Origin: Rotaria socialis
Taxonomy: Eukaryota > Rotifera > Eurotatoria > Philodinida > Philodinidae
DNA: 64,000 nt
NCBI GenBank assembly: GCA_905331475.1
Contig: CAJNYU010000501.1
Location: forward strand, 79,081-143,080
Direction of reading: 5' to 3'
The position numbers and the translations under genes were made by a program. Positions 54,386-64,000 of the stretch are shown here, in pieces (the stretch's first letter is position 1; the number at the start of each line of letters is the position of its first letter). The notes below the pieces were generated by a model, which saw only the letters and a list, made by a program, of their open reading frames with translations, was not told the origin of the DNA and did no database searches.

Positions 54386-55047
54386 TTAAGTACGTTTCTA
54401 AAATATAACTCAAACTTGAGGGTGTGGGTGCGAACTATCGTTTAACATACACCCACACCCATGGGCTATGTTCAAGACTTTTGTATTGTTGTTTTTTTGT
54501 CTTTTAATAGATCAGAATAGTCTATTATAGGTATTCACCTTGAGTGAGAACCTTTAGGCCATTTGTTCTTTACAGATTTGTCAAAGCATTTAAAATATAT
54601 ATTTCATGCCAATTCGTTGCTATTATTATGTTGAATCATTCAAAAACCCAACAATGTGCTCGTAGTGATGCTATTATATTATTTTTATGACGCAATATTG
54701 TTTTCAGATGACGTCATATTATCTTCTCAGTAAAGTACAGTTTTTATGTTTATTTATTCTGTTAAAGTATTGCATGACTGGGAAACAAAAACATGAATCA
54801 TTCTAGACATGAATATCAAATTTCTCAGCAATTTTGCAATAAAAAAACGTTTCATTTGTACTGGTAAATTCGATTTTATTATATTATTTAAAAAACAATT
54901 AACATGTTTCCTGTGAGAATAGATCTAATAAAAAATAGCATTTAATTTTTTGAGCAGATCACAAAAGAAGAGAAGAAAAATTAACAGTTACTATACAAAA
55001 AATACACAAACTCTAGAATAAAAAAAATCTATAAAAATAATTGTTAT
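54386..55047. other. Intergenic with sixth hairpin
   Basis: It contains the hairpin at 54418-54462 and otherwise AT-rich sequence forming the 3' flank of the F-BAR-like gene. Confidence 0.45.
54418..54462. repeat. Telomere-like hairpin 6
   Basis: GAGGGTGTGGGTGCG, about 14 bases of loop, then ATACACCCACACCC. This is the most regular of the six, with an 11-base perfect stem. Confidence 0.65.
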
Positions 55048-56211
55048 CTAAAGTAGATCTTGTTTTTGATTTTTCTTGGATTTAGTTTTTGTGCTACTTG
55101 TAGTAGTATCTGCTGATGATGGTTCTTCTTGTTCTTCTTCTTCTTCGCCGTCGTCGTCGTCGTGAGCATCATCATTTTGGTTAGTTTCCGTTGATAGAGA
55201 CCTTGTAGAATCGTAAACACCATAAGTTTGTGCCCAAAAGTCGAGATCTTCTGTAATATTTAGTTCATCTATGAAGTAGGATTTAAGTTCTTTGTAGATT
55301 GCACGGTATTGCATTGAATTTTCAGATGAATAAGCTGCTTTGACAAATTTTATTAAGGTGTCTTCAATTAATTCTAATCGTTCTTCTTCCAATACTCGAC
55401 ATTTTTCATAAATTCGTCTTGCTTCAACACGATAAGTTTTCTTTTCTTGCTCATATTCATCTTCAGATCGTGCAATGTCATTTTCGATTTCTTCCAATTG
55501 TTGTTCATGCTTTTTTCTGCTATTGCTTGCTTTTTCGGTTTTACTTTCCTTTACTCCATGAGTGTAGCTAAGATTTTCACATAGAATTTTTGCCTCTAAC
55601 AGCGCCGCGTCTTTCTTCCTTTTTTGTTCCTTTAATTTCTCGAGTTTTTCTGATAAGTTCAATAAAACTGAACGTGCTGCTTCGAAGGAATCGATCATGT
55701 AATCTGTTCGATTATGTTTAGGGCTCGAGTTTGAACTTTTCTTTGGATAGATTCTGTTTAATTTAGTACGGCATTCGTCGATAACTTCTTGAATTGCATC
55801 ATGACGAGCTTGTAAGTATTCAGCTTCTAATGAAGGTGCACAAATAGTTTTTAATTGAGCTGCTCTAGTTGTATGGTAAGATGAAAGTGTTGATTGAGCT
55901 TTCACTTTTGATTTCGATTTTTTCGAACATGATTTAAGATTGTCAATATGTTTTTGACCGCAATCGTTATAGTTTGACATGAATTTTAGCATATCTTCAA
56001 TGATGTAATAGCCTCCATTGATACATTTAACAATCGATAGATAATTATCATCATCGTAAAATTTCAAATGAATAAACTCATTTGTACCGTAACCGTTATC
56101 GTGGTTCGCAGTGGTAACACGGCTACGAATAGTGTCTTTGATTCCACTAAGGTTCGACCGTTTTATTGAGTCGGTGTGACGTAAAATAACAGATTTGAAT
56201 CGTGAAGCCAT
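55048..56211 (-). CDS. F-BAR-like coiled-coil protein, single exon
   Basis: An uninterrupted 387-codon gene from the ATG at 56211. Residues ~45-330 form a long helical, charged region whose layout fits an F-BAR domain of the PSTPIP/FCHO kind: an early FYDDDNYLSIVKCINGGYYI block, coiled-coil helices (EKLEKLKEQKRKKDAALLEA, EQQLEEIENDIARSEDEYEQ), then RIYEKCRVLEEERLELIEDT and a final FIDELNITEDLDFWAQTYG resembling the F-BAR end. The tail is Asp/Glu-rich then Ser/Thr/Lys-rich with no SH3 domain. F-BAR proteins bend membranes and link them to actin. Lack of introns in a neighbourhood of intron-rich genes suggests a retrocopy or full intron loss. An alternative is a generic coiled-coil protein. Confidence 0.6.
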   Translation of the reverse strand: MASRFKSVILRHTDSIKRSNLSGIKDTIRSRVTTANHDNGYGTNEFIHLKFYDDDNYLSIVKCINGGYYIIEDMLKFMSNYNDCGQKHIDNLKSCSKKSKSKVKAQSTLSSYHTTRAAQLKTICAPSLEAEYLQARHDAIQEVIDECRTKLNRIYPKKSSNSSPKHNRTDYMIDSFEAARSVLLNLSEKLEKLKEQKRKKDAALLEAKILCENLSYTHGVKESKTEKASNSRKKHEQQLEEIENDIARSEDEYEQEKKTYRVEARRIYEKCRVLEEERLELIEDTLIKFVKAAYSSENSMQYRAIYKELKSYFIDELNITEDLDFWAQTYGVYDSTRSLSTETNQNDDAHDDDDGEEEEEQEEPSSADTTTSSTKTKSKKNQKQDLL

Positions 56212-56972
56212 TATATTTTTTTTAGTAATCTGGAAATAAATAAAATCAACTTGTCAATGGGTTGTAAATTAGAATGAATGATCGTAGTCAAAATAAAAGT
56301 CAGTTTTTATGTGCTCGCTTACGGCGCCTAAGATGGAAATATCCGAAGGAGAAACAAAACAGAACAGTATCGAAAAAGGTGAATCATAAAAAAAAACTGA
56401 CTGTGGTACCTGTCGAATCAATTGAAAAACAACAGAAAAAGCTACCTCAAATAACGATTTTTATCTTTCGTTTCCGCATTTTTGTTATTCTATATATATA
56501 TACGCCAGACGATTACGTAACATTAGACAAGGGTAATTTCGCAATACTCTTACGCCTACAGGCACTTGGGATATTTTTCTATTAACGGTAAACCTATCAA
56601 AGAGAAACGCCCCCTCACCCCCTCCCCCATTCATGGTTGTCATCGATATTCATATACCTGTTGAGTTGGCAGTGATACAAGAAAATTTATGATTCATCTC
56701 ATGGATCAAATATATGCTTCCTCTAAATCGTAATTAGTAACGTAAATGACTCATTGTTATATCTATTCAAAAATTCGTTTCTTTTCATTTTTTTTCTGTT
56801 TTCGAAATAATTCGTTACTAAGACAACCAACAATTGAAATGCAATTTATTCATTTACGTCGTAGACACTATATTCTCGTACACTCAATTTTGCAAATGTA
56901 TTGATTTAAAAATATTCATTTCGTCTTGGCAATCTTTATTTTATCATAGAAATGTAAATTAGAAATTGCATA
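56212..56972. other. Intergenic
   Basis: This is the promoter side of the F-BAR-like gene. A 103-codon basic frame on the plus strand at 56274-56585 (start MNDRSQNKSQFLCARLRRLR) is noted, but composition alone does not support it. Confidence 0.45.
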
Positions 56973-57547
56973 GATGTCATAATACCTTTACACTGGGTAT
57001 CCAGAGTTTTACGTCACAATACCCTATGCAGCAATAGTTTATGGAGTATCCATTCTTAGTGCATCTACAATCTGATGTAACCACATTAAGCGTATCCACT
57101 TTTGGGTATCCACATTTATGTATATGCATATGTTTTGAAAAGCTGAGGAATTTGAGTTGTTTTGGTGTATCCACTTTTTGGGTATCCACTTTTNNNNNNN
57201 NNNNNNNNNNNNNNNNNNNNNNNNNNNNNNNNNNNNNNNNNNNNATACATGCGGAAACCCAAATGTGGAAACACCAACACAACTCAAATTGCTCAGCTTT
57301 TCAAAACATATACATATATATAAATGTGGATACCCAAATGTGGATGCCCAAAAGTGGATACACCAAAACAACTCAAATTGCTCAGCTTTTCAAAACATAT
57401 ACATATATATAAATGTGGATACCCAAATGTGGATGCCCAAATGTGAATACCCAAATTCGGATACCCAAAAATGTATGCACCTAATGTGGATACTGTAGCG
57501 TGTTTGCGCTAATAAGTCGTTACCGGGTGTAAGAATATTACGACATC
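56973..57547. mobile_element. Foldback element with 89-bp tandem repeats and assembly gap
   Basis: The ends GATGTCATAATACCTTTACAC and GTGTAAGAATATTACGACATC are imperfect inverted repeats. Between them, TATCCACTTTTGGG/CCCAAA(A)GTGGATA words and the block TTTTGAAAAGCTGAG(G)AATTTGAG occur in one orientation on the left and reversed on the right, so the two halves can pair. On the right the unit is repeated in tandem with a period of 89 bp (starts 57281 and 57370). A run of 51 Ns (57194-57244) sits at the centre of symmetry, where assembly of a palindrome would be expected to fail. Confidence 0.75.
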
Positions 57548-58137
57548 ACTCAGAAATTGGAAAATAAAATTCGTAAGTTTATTGACTAGTTGGATGATTC
57601 CAATCCAAGAGAAAATTTCACGGAATAATCATATAATCGAATTCATTTTTTCCCAGCTGCTATTTATTTATGTACTCATACTACGTTATACAAGTAAATA
57701 TCAACATTCGGTTGTTTCACTTGTTTAAATAAAACGAAAATCATGATTGATGACATCCACTCGTTGCAAGCGTTCGAACCAAAAAAAAGTCAAACGTATG
57801 GCTTAACATAACGATAAGCCAATATAATTTCTGACCCATTTTATTCGTCTAATCTGACTTTATTAATGAAAAGACGGAGCATTCCATCACAGTGAACAAC
57901 TGTATATACAAGGTCCGTAAAAACACAGACAGGAACTAATAAAAGATTTCAAATAAAGTTCTTTCATAAAACAAGTCTTTATATGACAAGTAATGAAAGA
58001 CTTTATTAACGAATATCTTATAGGCATCGTGAAAAACTCCCATAATTTATTGTAACCGAGATACAAAATAATATCATTTCAATTTTCAAAAATCAAGTTT
58101 TTAGATGATTGAAAAACTCAAATAAAAATCTATTAGT
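57548..58137. other. Intergenic
   Basis: AT-rich, no feature recognised. Confidence 0.5.
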
Positions 58138-58770
58138 CTACGTTGCATTTTTCATCATATAAAATAAAGGATATGCATTTGAATTTGAGTCCAATTTATC
58201 TGAATTGAAATATTTTATTTTTTCGTCATCACATTCGAACCATTGCTGTTGTTCATTATCTTGACAAAATGTTGCGTAATGTCCATCATTTAATGAACCT
58301 TGATGATTAATCACTGAATACAATGTATAAAATGAAGACGACGAAAGATAGCGTTGCTGTGAACTAAGATTGTCGTCAGGATAAACGACAAGCGTACCAT
58401 TTTTAATCCAATTGAATTTATGATTTTATTGAAATCTAGATAAAAGAAAACAATATATAGATTTATCCTGATTTTTGTAATTTCTAAATTTCTAAATATT
58501 TTTGTCCATTACAAAGATGTTGACATTTGGAACCTACAAAAACAAATTATGTTTTTACAGTCGAATTTATTTAATTTTAAACGACATACAAAACCAACTT
58601 GAATCCTCAGCTAAATATTTATCTTCATTGAGATGCTGAAGACAATCTTCCAATGTACATTGACTTGCCAATGGTATCGGAAGAGTAAGACACACAAATG
58701 TTTCAAAATTAACCGAAAAATGCTTACAATCTAGACATGTTGTCGTCGATTTTTAAGTACCCTTATGACA
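58138..58770 (-). pseudogene. Ubiquitin-specific protease C-terminal fragment
   Basis: Read on the minus strand, the 5' part gives TCLDCKHFSVNFETFVCLTL then PLASQCTLEDCLQHL, the zinc-binding CxxC and TLEDCL region of USP22-type enzymes. The next block GSKCQHLCNGQKYLEI runs into TAG and further stops. The terminal part (58430-58138) reads LYSVINHQGSLNDGHYATFC then QWFECDDEKI, the catalytic His box of the USP fold. The N-terminal half with the catalytic Cys box is absent: sequence beyond 58770 has stops and no homology. The middle (about 58430-58510) has decayed. It cannot be an active deubiquitinase. Confidence 0.75.
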
Positions 58771-60755
58771 CTATCTGATTTTTAATGACACTACTTACGT
58801 GAAATAAGTCGAGACAACGATGGAAATAGATTTTATCTTGATAGTGCGAGTATATGTGAAAGACGACACGCAGATCTACATTCAGAAATTCCTATTCTTC
58901 TACAAATAAAACATGGTTTGCGCGAGCGTGTAATCGTCAAAACTCATGATTGAAGCTAAATATTATACACCGACACGAATATGATTTTGGGATATGTCTA
59001 TGTGGCTTCAGCTATTCTATTCGGGGACATCCTTACAACATACTCACACTCATCACTCACGATCATACCCAAAATTTACTTTATTCTTAGACGCACGGTA
59101 GCAAATCCATTTTAAAAATTCGAAGCAAACATACAGATGTCCCTGTATTTAACATTCCTCTATCTGTATCCAATTTTGACTGATTCCATCCTCGTTCCTC
59201 TTCAGAGATATTCTTTATGAAGAATCTCTAACTAATCTACAGATGCGGACCTATAGAATTATAAGCGGAATCAAATGCAATTGAGACTATAAAAACTTTC
59301 GTTCTTGGTTTATATAACATAAACTTTACTACTCTTCAACGCTATTAAAATATTTCTCATACCTAAAAGTATCATTTAAAATATACACAAGTATAAATCT
59401 GTTTCAATTATAAGTAATTGCCGGATCAGTTGTAGTTTTTATCGCTTCTGTTCTTCTTGGCCAAAATCAATTTTTTATTCACTTCTAATTTTAATCAATT
59501 GTTTTGTACTTTCAATATCTGTTCCAAACCGTTTAACTTTCCGTATTATCATCATCATCATCATCAATTAATTTTATAGCTTTATCTATATCAAGACTAT
59601 TTCCTGGTTGCGAGTTCTTGTAAATGTTCACTGTCCTTGATAACTATCGAGTCGCCTTCATAAAGTTCACGTTAAAATGCATTGACTCCACTAACATTTC
59701 TTCTTTTTCTTACAGAAATTGCTTACAAACTTCATTTACACAAAACATGTTTTATATTTTCTTCCATTGAACATCTTGTTACTACTTTTTTGATGTTCAA
59801 ATCAACGAATATGCCACCTTTTTTAAGAGAAATCTTTAACTTTTTGAAAAATATAGAAAATAGTCTCATTACGAGACCAAATCTTTGCTACTAAAAATTT
59901 TCATTATTCTCGTGTATTAGATCTGTTTGTATTACAAAGCATCTCTTATCTTTTTAGGGTCGTATCTACTGTTTGCAACAATGAAGCTTTCTCTTCATCT
60001 ATGCTGATAGGTTAAGTGATGAGGATAAAATGAAATTAATGTCTCTTTGTTTAAGTTCAAAATCCAGTGATACTCATTATATGTGGAATTTATTAAGATA
60101 GATCCTGGTGTAAAAGGAAATGAAACTGCAAAATATCAGTTAACACAAGCCGACAAGGTAATTCTCCTAATCAACTCAGTGGTTGCATGAAATAATCATC
60201 CATAAATAAATCATGCTAGAAACACAATTCTTTCACTTTTGTATATGGTTCTAAATAAGTAAACCTTGGACAACCAAGTGGGATTCAAATGGATCCCACT
60301 ATAGGAAAAAACTATTTCTCAAAAATATCTGTATTTTTCCTATTTTTAAATATATTTAACATTTTCCAATGCTTAGAATCTAAATCTCACTATAATAAAA
60401 AAATAAATCATCTTTTTTATATGCCGATTATGAGTATTTAATATGATAGCACATCTTGATCTGTTAACCAAATTATAGCAAGACAGAAAGTGTAAAACCA
60501 GCCGAATTATAAGTCTTCAATGCAATGAATTTTTACTTATCTAATTGGATATAGTTGTAACCTAATCTAACAATTTCTAGCTAAAATACCGGTCTAACAA
60601 TAAAAATCATAGAATTCAAGTACGTGTTATCATATTATCTCCAAAAATATGCAGAACTCATGTTCCAACTCAATATGTTTCAAGAAAATTAACTTATTTC
60701 ACATATTGTTACGTATGATACATGATGTTTTCTCTGATTTTATTCTATTTGTCTT
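58771..60755. other. Accessory stretch with unidentified coding scraps
   Basis: Two scraps look like former exons. On the minus strand near 59660-59540, RELYEGDSIVIKDSEHLQEL and, after a frameshift, LDIDKAIKLIDDDDDDNTES end in a stop. On the plus strand at about 59970-60159, YADRLSDEDKMKLMSLCLSS then SDTHYMWNLL and, after a frameshift, DPGVKGNETAKYQLTQADK end at a good GTAATT donor. Neither family was recognised. The rest is AT-rich. Confidence 0.35.
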
Positions 60756-61773
60756 TCAAAATCGACCTGGAAAACATATTTTTGCATAAGGAAAATATGC
60801 TTGTGAAAAAGAATTTGGACATGTTTCACCGTATAATTTCAGTTCATTTATTTTGGTACAGTTAATTTGTGTATTTTCTCTTGTGAAATTGTGTGTTACT
60901 CGTTGTAATGATTCATAAGTGATATGAAGAAGAACATTATTGTGCAAATATGTTTTAGTATTACATACAAATTGTTCTATAGAGTTATCATGGACCATGA
61001 CAATAGCAAGTTCATTAAGAAAAGAATATTCAACAAGTGATCAATTTTGACTATCATTGTTTGGTTCATAAGATTGTTTTTCATTTTGTGATTTATAATT
61101 AATCGCAGTTAATTCTTCTATAAATGGAAATGATTTTTGAATTCGAATAAAAAATTCATGTTCAAAAGGATATTCATCATACAACGATATCACACGAACA
61201 TATTTCAATAATCCACGTGGAAAATTATTTGTAATATTGTTGTAATATGGGATAAACGATGGATAAGAGTCAATACGACATTGACTTTCTTTTGCTTCTG
61301 GAAAATAGTGAACATAAGAAATAATATTATTATTTGGAAAATCAATAAAAGTGCGTTGAGTAGTTGGAAAATCCAATTGATTACAAATAAACATAAATGA
61401 ATGAATATAAAATGTTCTAAATTTGACATTCAGTATAGAAGTGGTAGGATCAATTTATCGTAAAAAATTATTGCTAAATAGCAAGACAGAAAAAACACTT
61501 TAGATTTGGTAAATCGCCCTAAAGATAACGTTTCTGTTGTTATTTAACAATATAACGATTTTTCTTATAAAACTAACTTGATTTTTAATTTCATGTGGAC
61601 CATCAATATGAACCAAATCAAGGCAGAGTGTATGAAGTTGATTAAATCGATCATTGAGAAGATAAAGACAATCATCAAAACATTGTACTCTGACATTCAA
61701 TTTTAAAAGATTTGAAGAATGAAAACTGGGCAGAAGTTCATCAGCAAACAATAATTGTACACGATTTTTATAA
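60756..61773 (-). pseudogene. F-box/LRR-family gene, broken by stops and frameshifts
   Basis: Minus-strand exon 61773-61578 reads YKNRVQLLFADELLPSFH and LHTLCLDLVHIDGPHEIKNQ. A second exon follows with LPNLKCFF, then in another frame YDKLILPLLY, TGA (61430-61432), MSNLEHFIFIHLCLF, and in a third frame TFIDFPNNNIISYVHYFPEA, PFEHEFFIRIQKSFPFIEEL, a TGA at 61041-61043, and onward through ITYESLQRVTHNFTRENTQI to the end at 60756. This order (YVHxFP, PFEHEFF, YESLxxVTxNFT) is the expanded F-box/LRR family of bdelloid rotifers as I recall it. Two stops and at least two frameshifts make it a pseudogene. The F-box exon is not found. Confidence 0.75.
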
Positions 61774-62826
61774 CTATATCAGAAGCGTTATACTTTAGAA
61801 GTATTAGTTATAATCATCCAAATATTTATTGAGATATTTCAAAATCAATTGGTATAGAAAATCCAAAACATATAGAAGAGATCGCATTAAAGTAAATTGC
61901 TTTATTTTGATTCAACAAATTTTTGTTGATACAAAAAAAAAATCAATACATTTCTTTTTCCATAGACATGAACCTTCTGTCATAATTTGTTTTTTATTTA
62001 ATACTATTTAAATTTGATATAGCAGATCAACAACTTCATTCGTTTCAATCTGCATGAGTAAATATAATTAATTCAAAACTTAAATGATGTACCGTTAACA
62101 CCATGGACTCATAGTTTTCCTAAAGAATCTATTGGTATTCATCCTTTAGCACTTGAATCTGATTATAGGTTTTGACTGTACATAAATGTACCCAAGTCCT
62201 ATTGATGCAATTAATGTATTTATGCTGTTCCCATAAAAAAAAACTTTTGATGGTGATAAATTATGTGATTTCATAACATTTACTTCAGTAATAAAAAATT
62301 AACTTCGATCATAGTCCAAGCGTATGCAGTGTGGAGAAGAATCTTGATATTAATATATGGTGGTGGGTTAAAGAAAAGTCGATGAAATATTAGACAAACG
62401 TATTTAAACACTCAAAATGGAATTCGTTGCCATTTTCATGACTTTATAGTGAACATCTTGCGTTTTTCTGATTAGCATGAACAAGTCATAATCACCGTTC
62501 AATTTTGAGTATTTTTTCAAAATTTTTTCGGCTTCGATGAGAGAATTCTTCAAATTACTAAATCTATAAATTCATGCGTATAACACAGTCACACCCTTCA
62601 GCAAATAGAGCGTTTGAGAGAAGAGCAGAAGTGTACTCATTATTTGACCTCTATTGCTATGTTTTACTGGCTCTTTCTCCCCAGCAACAGGAAAAAAAAT
62701 ATCATCCGTCTGTCCGATACGAACAGTACAATTATGTTCCTATCTATTTTTTTTCCGCTACGCATCGATGAGAAGCACGATCAACCGTACTATTGCTAGT
62801 TAGAGTACGGAACAATTCCAATATCA
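61774..62826. other. Intergenic between divergent family members
   Basis: This lies between the F-box/LRR pseudogene (-) and the related gene (+). A short coding-like scrap near 62085-62170 (FPKESIGIHPLALESDY on the plus strand) may be another decayed exon. No other feature was seen. Confidence 0.4.
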
Positions 62827-64000
62827 ATGTTCGAGACAAAGCTTCCTGATGAAATTATTCTTAAAAGCTGTTGTTATTTATCATGGTTCGATGTTATCAA
62901 TGCATTTTTCAATCTTAATATACGTCTTAATCGAACCATCAGTGGATATCTTAAGCATGTTTCAATTGGTAATGATTGCAATTTGCAACAGTTCTAACGC
63001 AGCTGCTCTTTCCTTCTCCATCATCGATCGTTATTATTTTTACTTATACGAACTTTGACAATTAGCAATGAAGGTTCACCATTAGCTGCTAAATATTTTC
63101 TTTCATATATTCCAATACAGGACATGTTGTATCTCGAAAAAATTAGCATGATTGAATTCACAGGTGAAGAAATTCTTTCATATCTTGATGCTATTGAAAA
63201 AGCTGGTGAAAATATGTTTCAACATCTTACTACACTTCACATTGATGATCCACAGTATATTGAGAGTGGCCCATACACTCTTCTTAAGAATCTCGAACAA
63301 CAAACAGAATACGAATCAACTATAATCAGTCGAATACTCACAGGAAATAATTATCGATTGAAATCAATTATGATCAATGCAACTGAATTATATATGTAAG
63401 TAATCCATTTTCATTCTGCTAAGAACAGACAGTCACTCTCTGTACAGGACCATGCTATTTTATTTAGAATACTGAAAAATTTGAGCCCGAAGTTACGAGA
63501 AAAAAGAATTAATTATTTTGAATCGGAACTAAAAGTTGTAATTGAATTTTCTGTTTGTTTTTGGCGAAATGTATACCATAAATGACAGCAATAGAAGAAA
63601 ATTTTAAAAGAAACAGTCTAGATTTGGATCGAGGTCAGAATCTCGAGCACTGAAAAAAGTTGATTCGAGCTAAACCTATGACCAGGATTATTTTTTTTTA
63701 TCAATAGGAGCATCGATCTACATAAAATTCAAAAGACATGTTTTAACCTACACACATTATCAATTATGATATCCTACGACGTTGATTTAATTTCACTCTT
63801 CACAATCATTCCCAACATTAATTGTCTTCATGTATATTTGAGACAATTTTATATGTTCGAATCATCAGTGTGTTCATCTATTACATTACTACATCTTGTA
63901 GAATTTTCTCTTTGGGCGGAGTTGTCTGCTGTCTGGACACTGGATGAATTAATGATCTTATTACATATGATGCCAGCTCTCCGAAGACTTTCGTTAAATA
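62827..64000 (+). pseudogene. F-box/LRR-family gene with one in-frame TAA, runs off the right edge
   Basis: The start is at 62827. It reads MFETKLPDEIILKSCCYLSW then FDVINAFFNLNIRLNRTISG, an F-box with the usual LPDE start, followed by LKHVSIGNDCNLQQF and TAA at 62995-62997. The same frame continues without break (HHRSLLFLLIRTLTISNEGS, LSYIPIQDMLYLEKISMIEF) to the donor at 63395, and after a 312-nt intron resumes at 63708 (SIDLHKIQKTCFNLHTLSIM, LRRLSLN) to the window edge. Apart from the TAA it is entirely coding. It is either a very young pseudogene, an allele with a nonsense change, or a sequencing error. By family, an F-box would link substrates to an SCF ubiquitin ligase. Confidence 0.75.

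Noticed and set aside
57041..57498. Overlapping frames with runs of unknown residues across the N gap
   Set aside because: They are translations of the foldback tandem repeat and of the gap; not proteins.
60756..64000. Alternative genetic code as explanation for the in-frame stops
   Set aside because: TAA, TAG and TGA all appear internally in this gene family, while the well-kept genes use all of these as normal terminators.

Overview
The window is nuclear DNA from a small-genome invertebrate animal. It is AT-rich. Most introns are short (about 45-100 nt) with GT(A/G)AG...TTTAG borders, a few introns are swollen by repeats, and the genes are clear orthologues of conserved metazoan families. 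Three members of an F-box/LRR-like family, an NHL-repeat remnant and many short TGTGGG-like tracts point to a bdelloid rotifer (Rotaria/Adineta type). That assignment is inference from family content as I remember it, not from a search.

Left part (1-23.6 kb), well-kept genes: a calmodulin-like four-EF-hand gene (+, 1141-2138); an ankyrin/CAAX protein of the PPP1R16 (TIMAP/MYPT3) type (-, 2663-6021); two adjacent small paralogues (-, 7142-8229); an STK17/DRAK-type kinase (-, 10002-11618); an RI-type leucine-rich-repeat gene (+, 13106-18032); and a SPATS2-type gene (-, 18656-20712). Middle (23.6-36.3 kb): a 16-exon gene with EF-hand-like and GAF-like regions, best guess EFCAB5 (+, 23635-31219), convergent with DNA polymerase alpha subunit B (-, 31315-34005). 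A GC-rich repeat separates POLA2 from a divergent GAPDH paralogue (+, 34922-36332) whose catalytic cysteine is a tyrosine.

Right part (36.3-64 kb) is accessory in character. It holds a decaying F-box/LRR-family gene stretched over 11 kb by transposon-bearing introns and carrying a stop in its last exon; fragments of eIF4A, NHL, USP and F-box genes with stops or frameshifts; an intact single-exon F-BAR-like gene (-, 55048-56211); and an F-box/LRR gene running off the right edge with one in-frame TAA. Non-autonomous DNA transposons are dense: a hAT-like element with a perfect 8-bp target duplication, a terminal-inverted-repeat element carrying a truncated H2C2 integrase-like ORF, two families present in several copies, and three palindromic or foldback elements.

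The most unusual signals are the Cys-to-Tyr GAPDH paralogue, six small hairpins with telomere-like TGTGGG arms confined to 48.5-54.5 kb, and three F-box/LRR family members that each carry in-frame stops. The genes do not form a pathway; this is an ordinary animal gene neighbourhood plus a repeat-rich flank.
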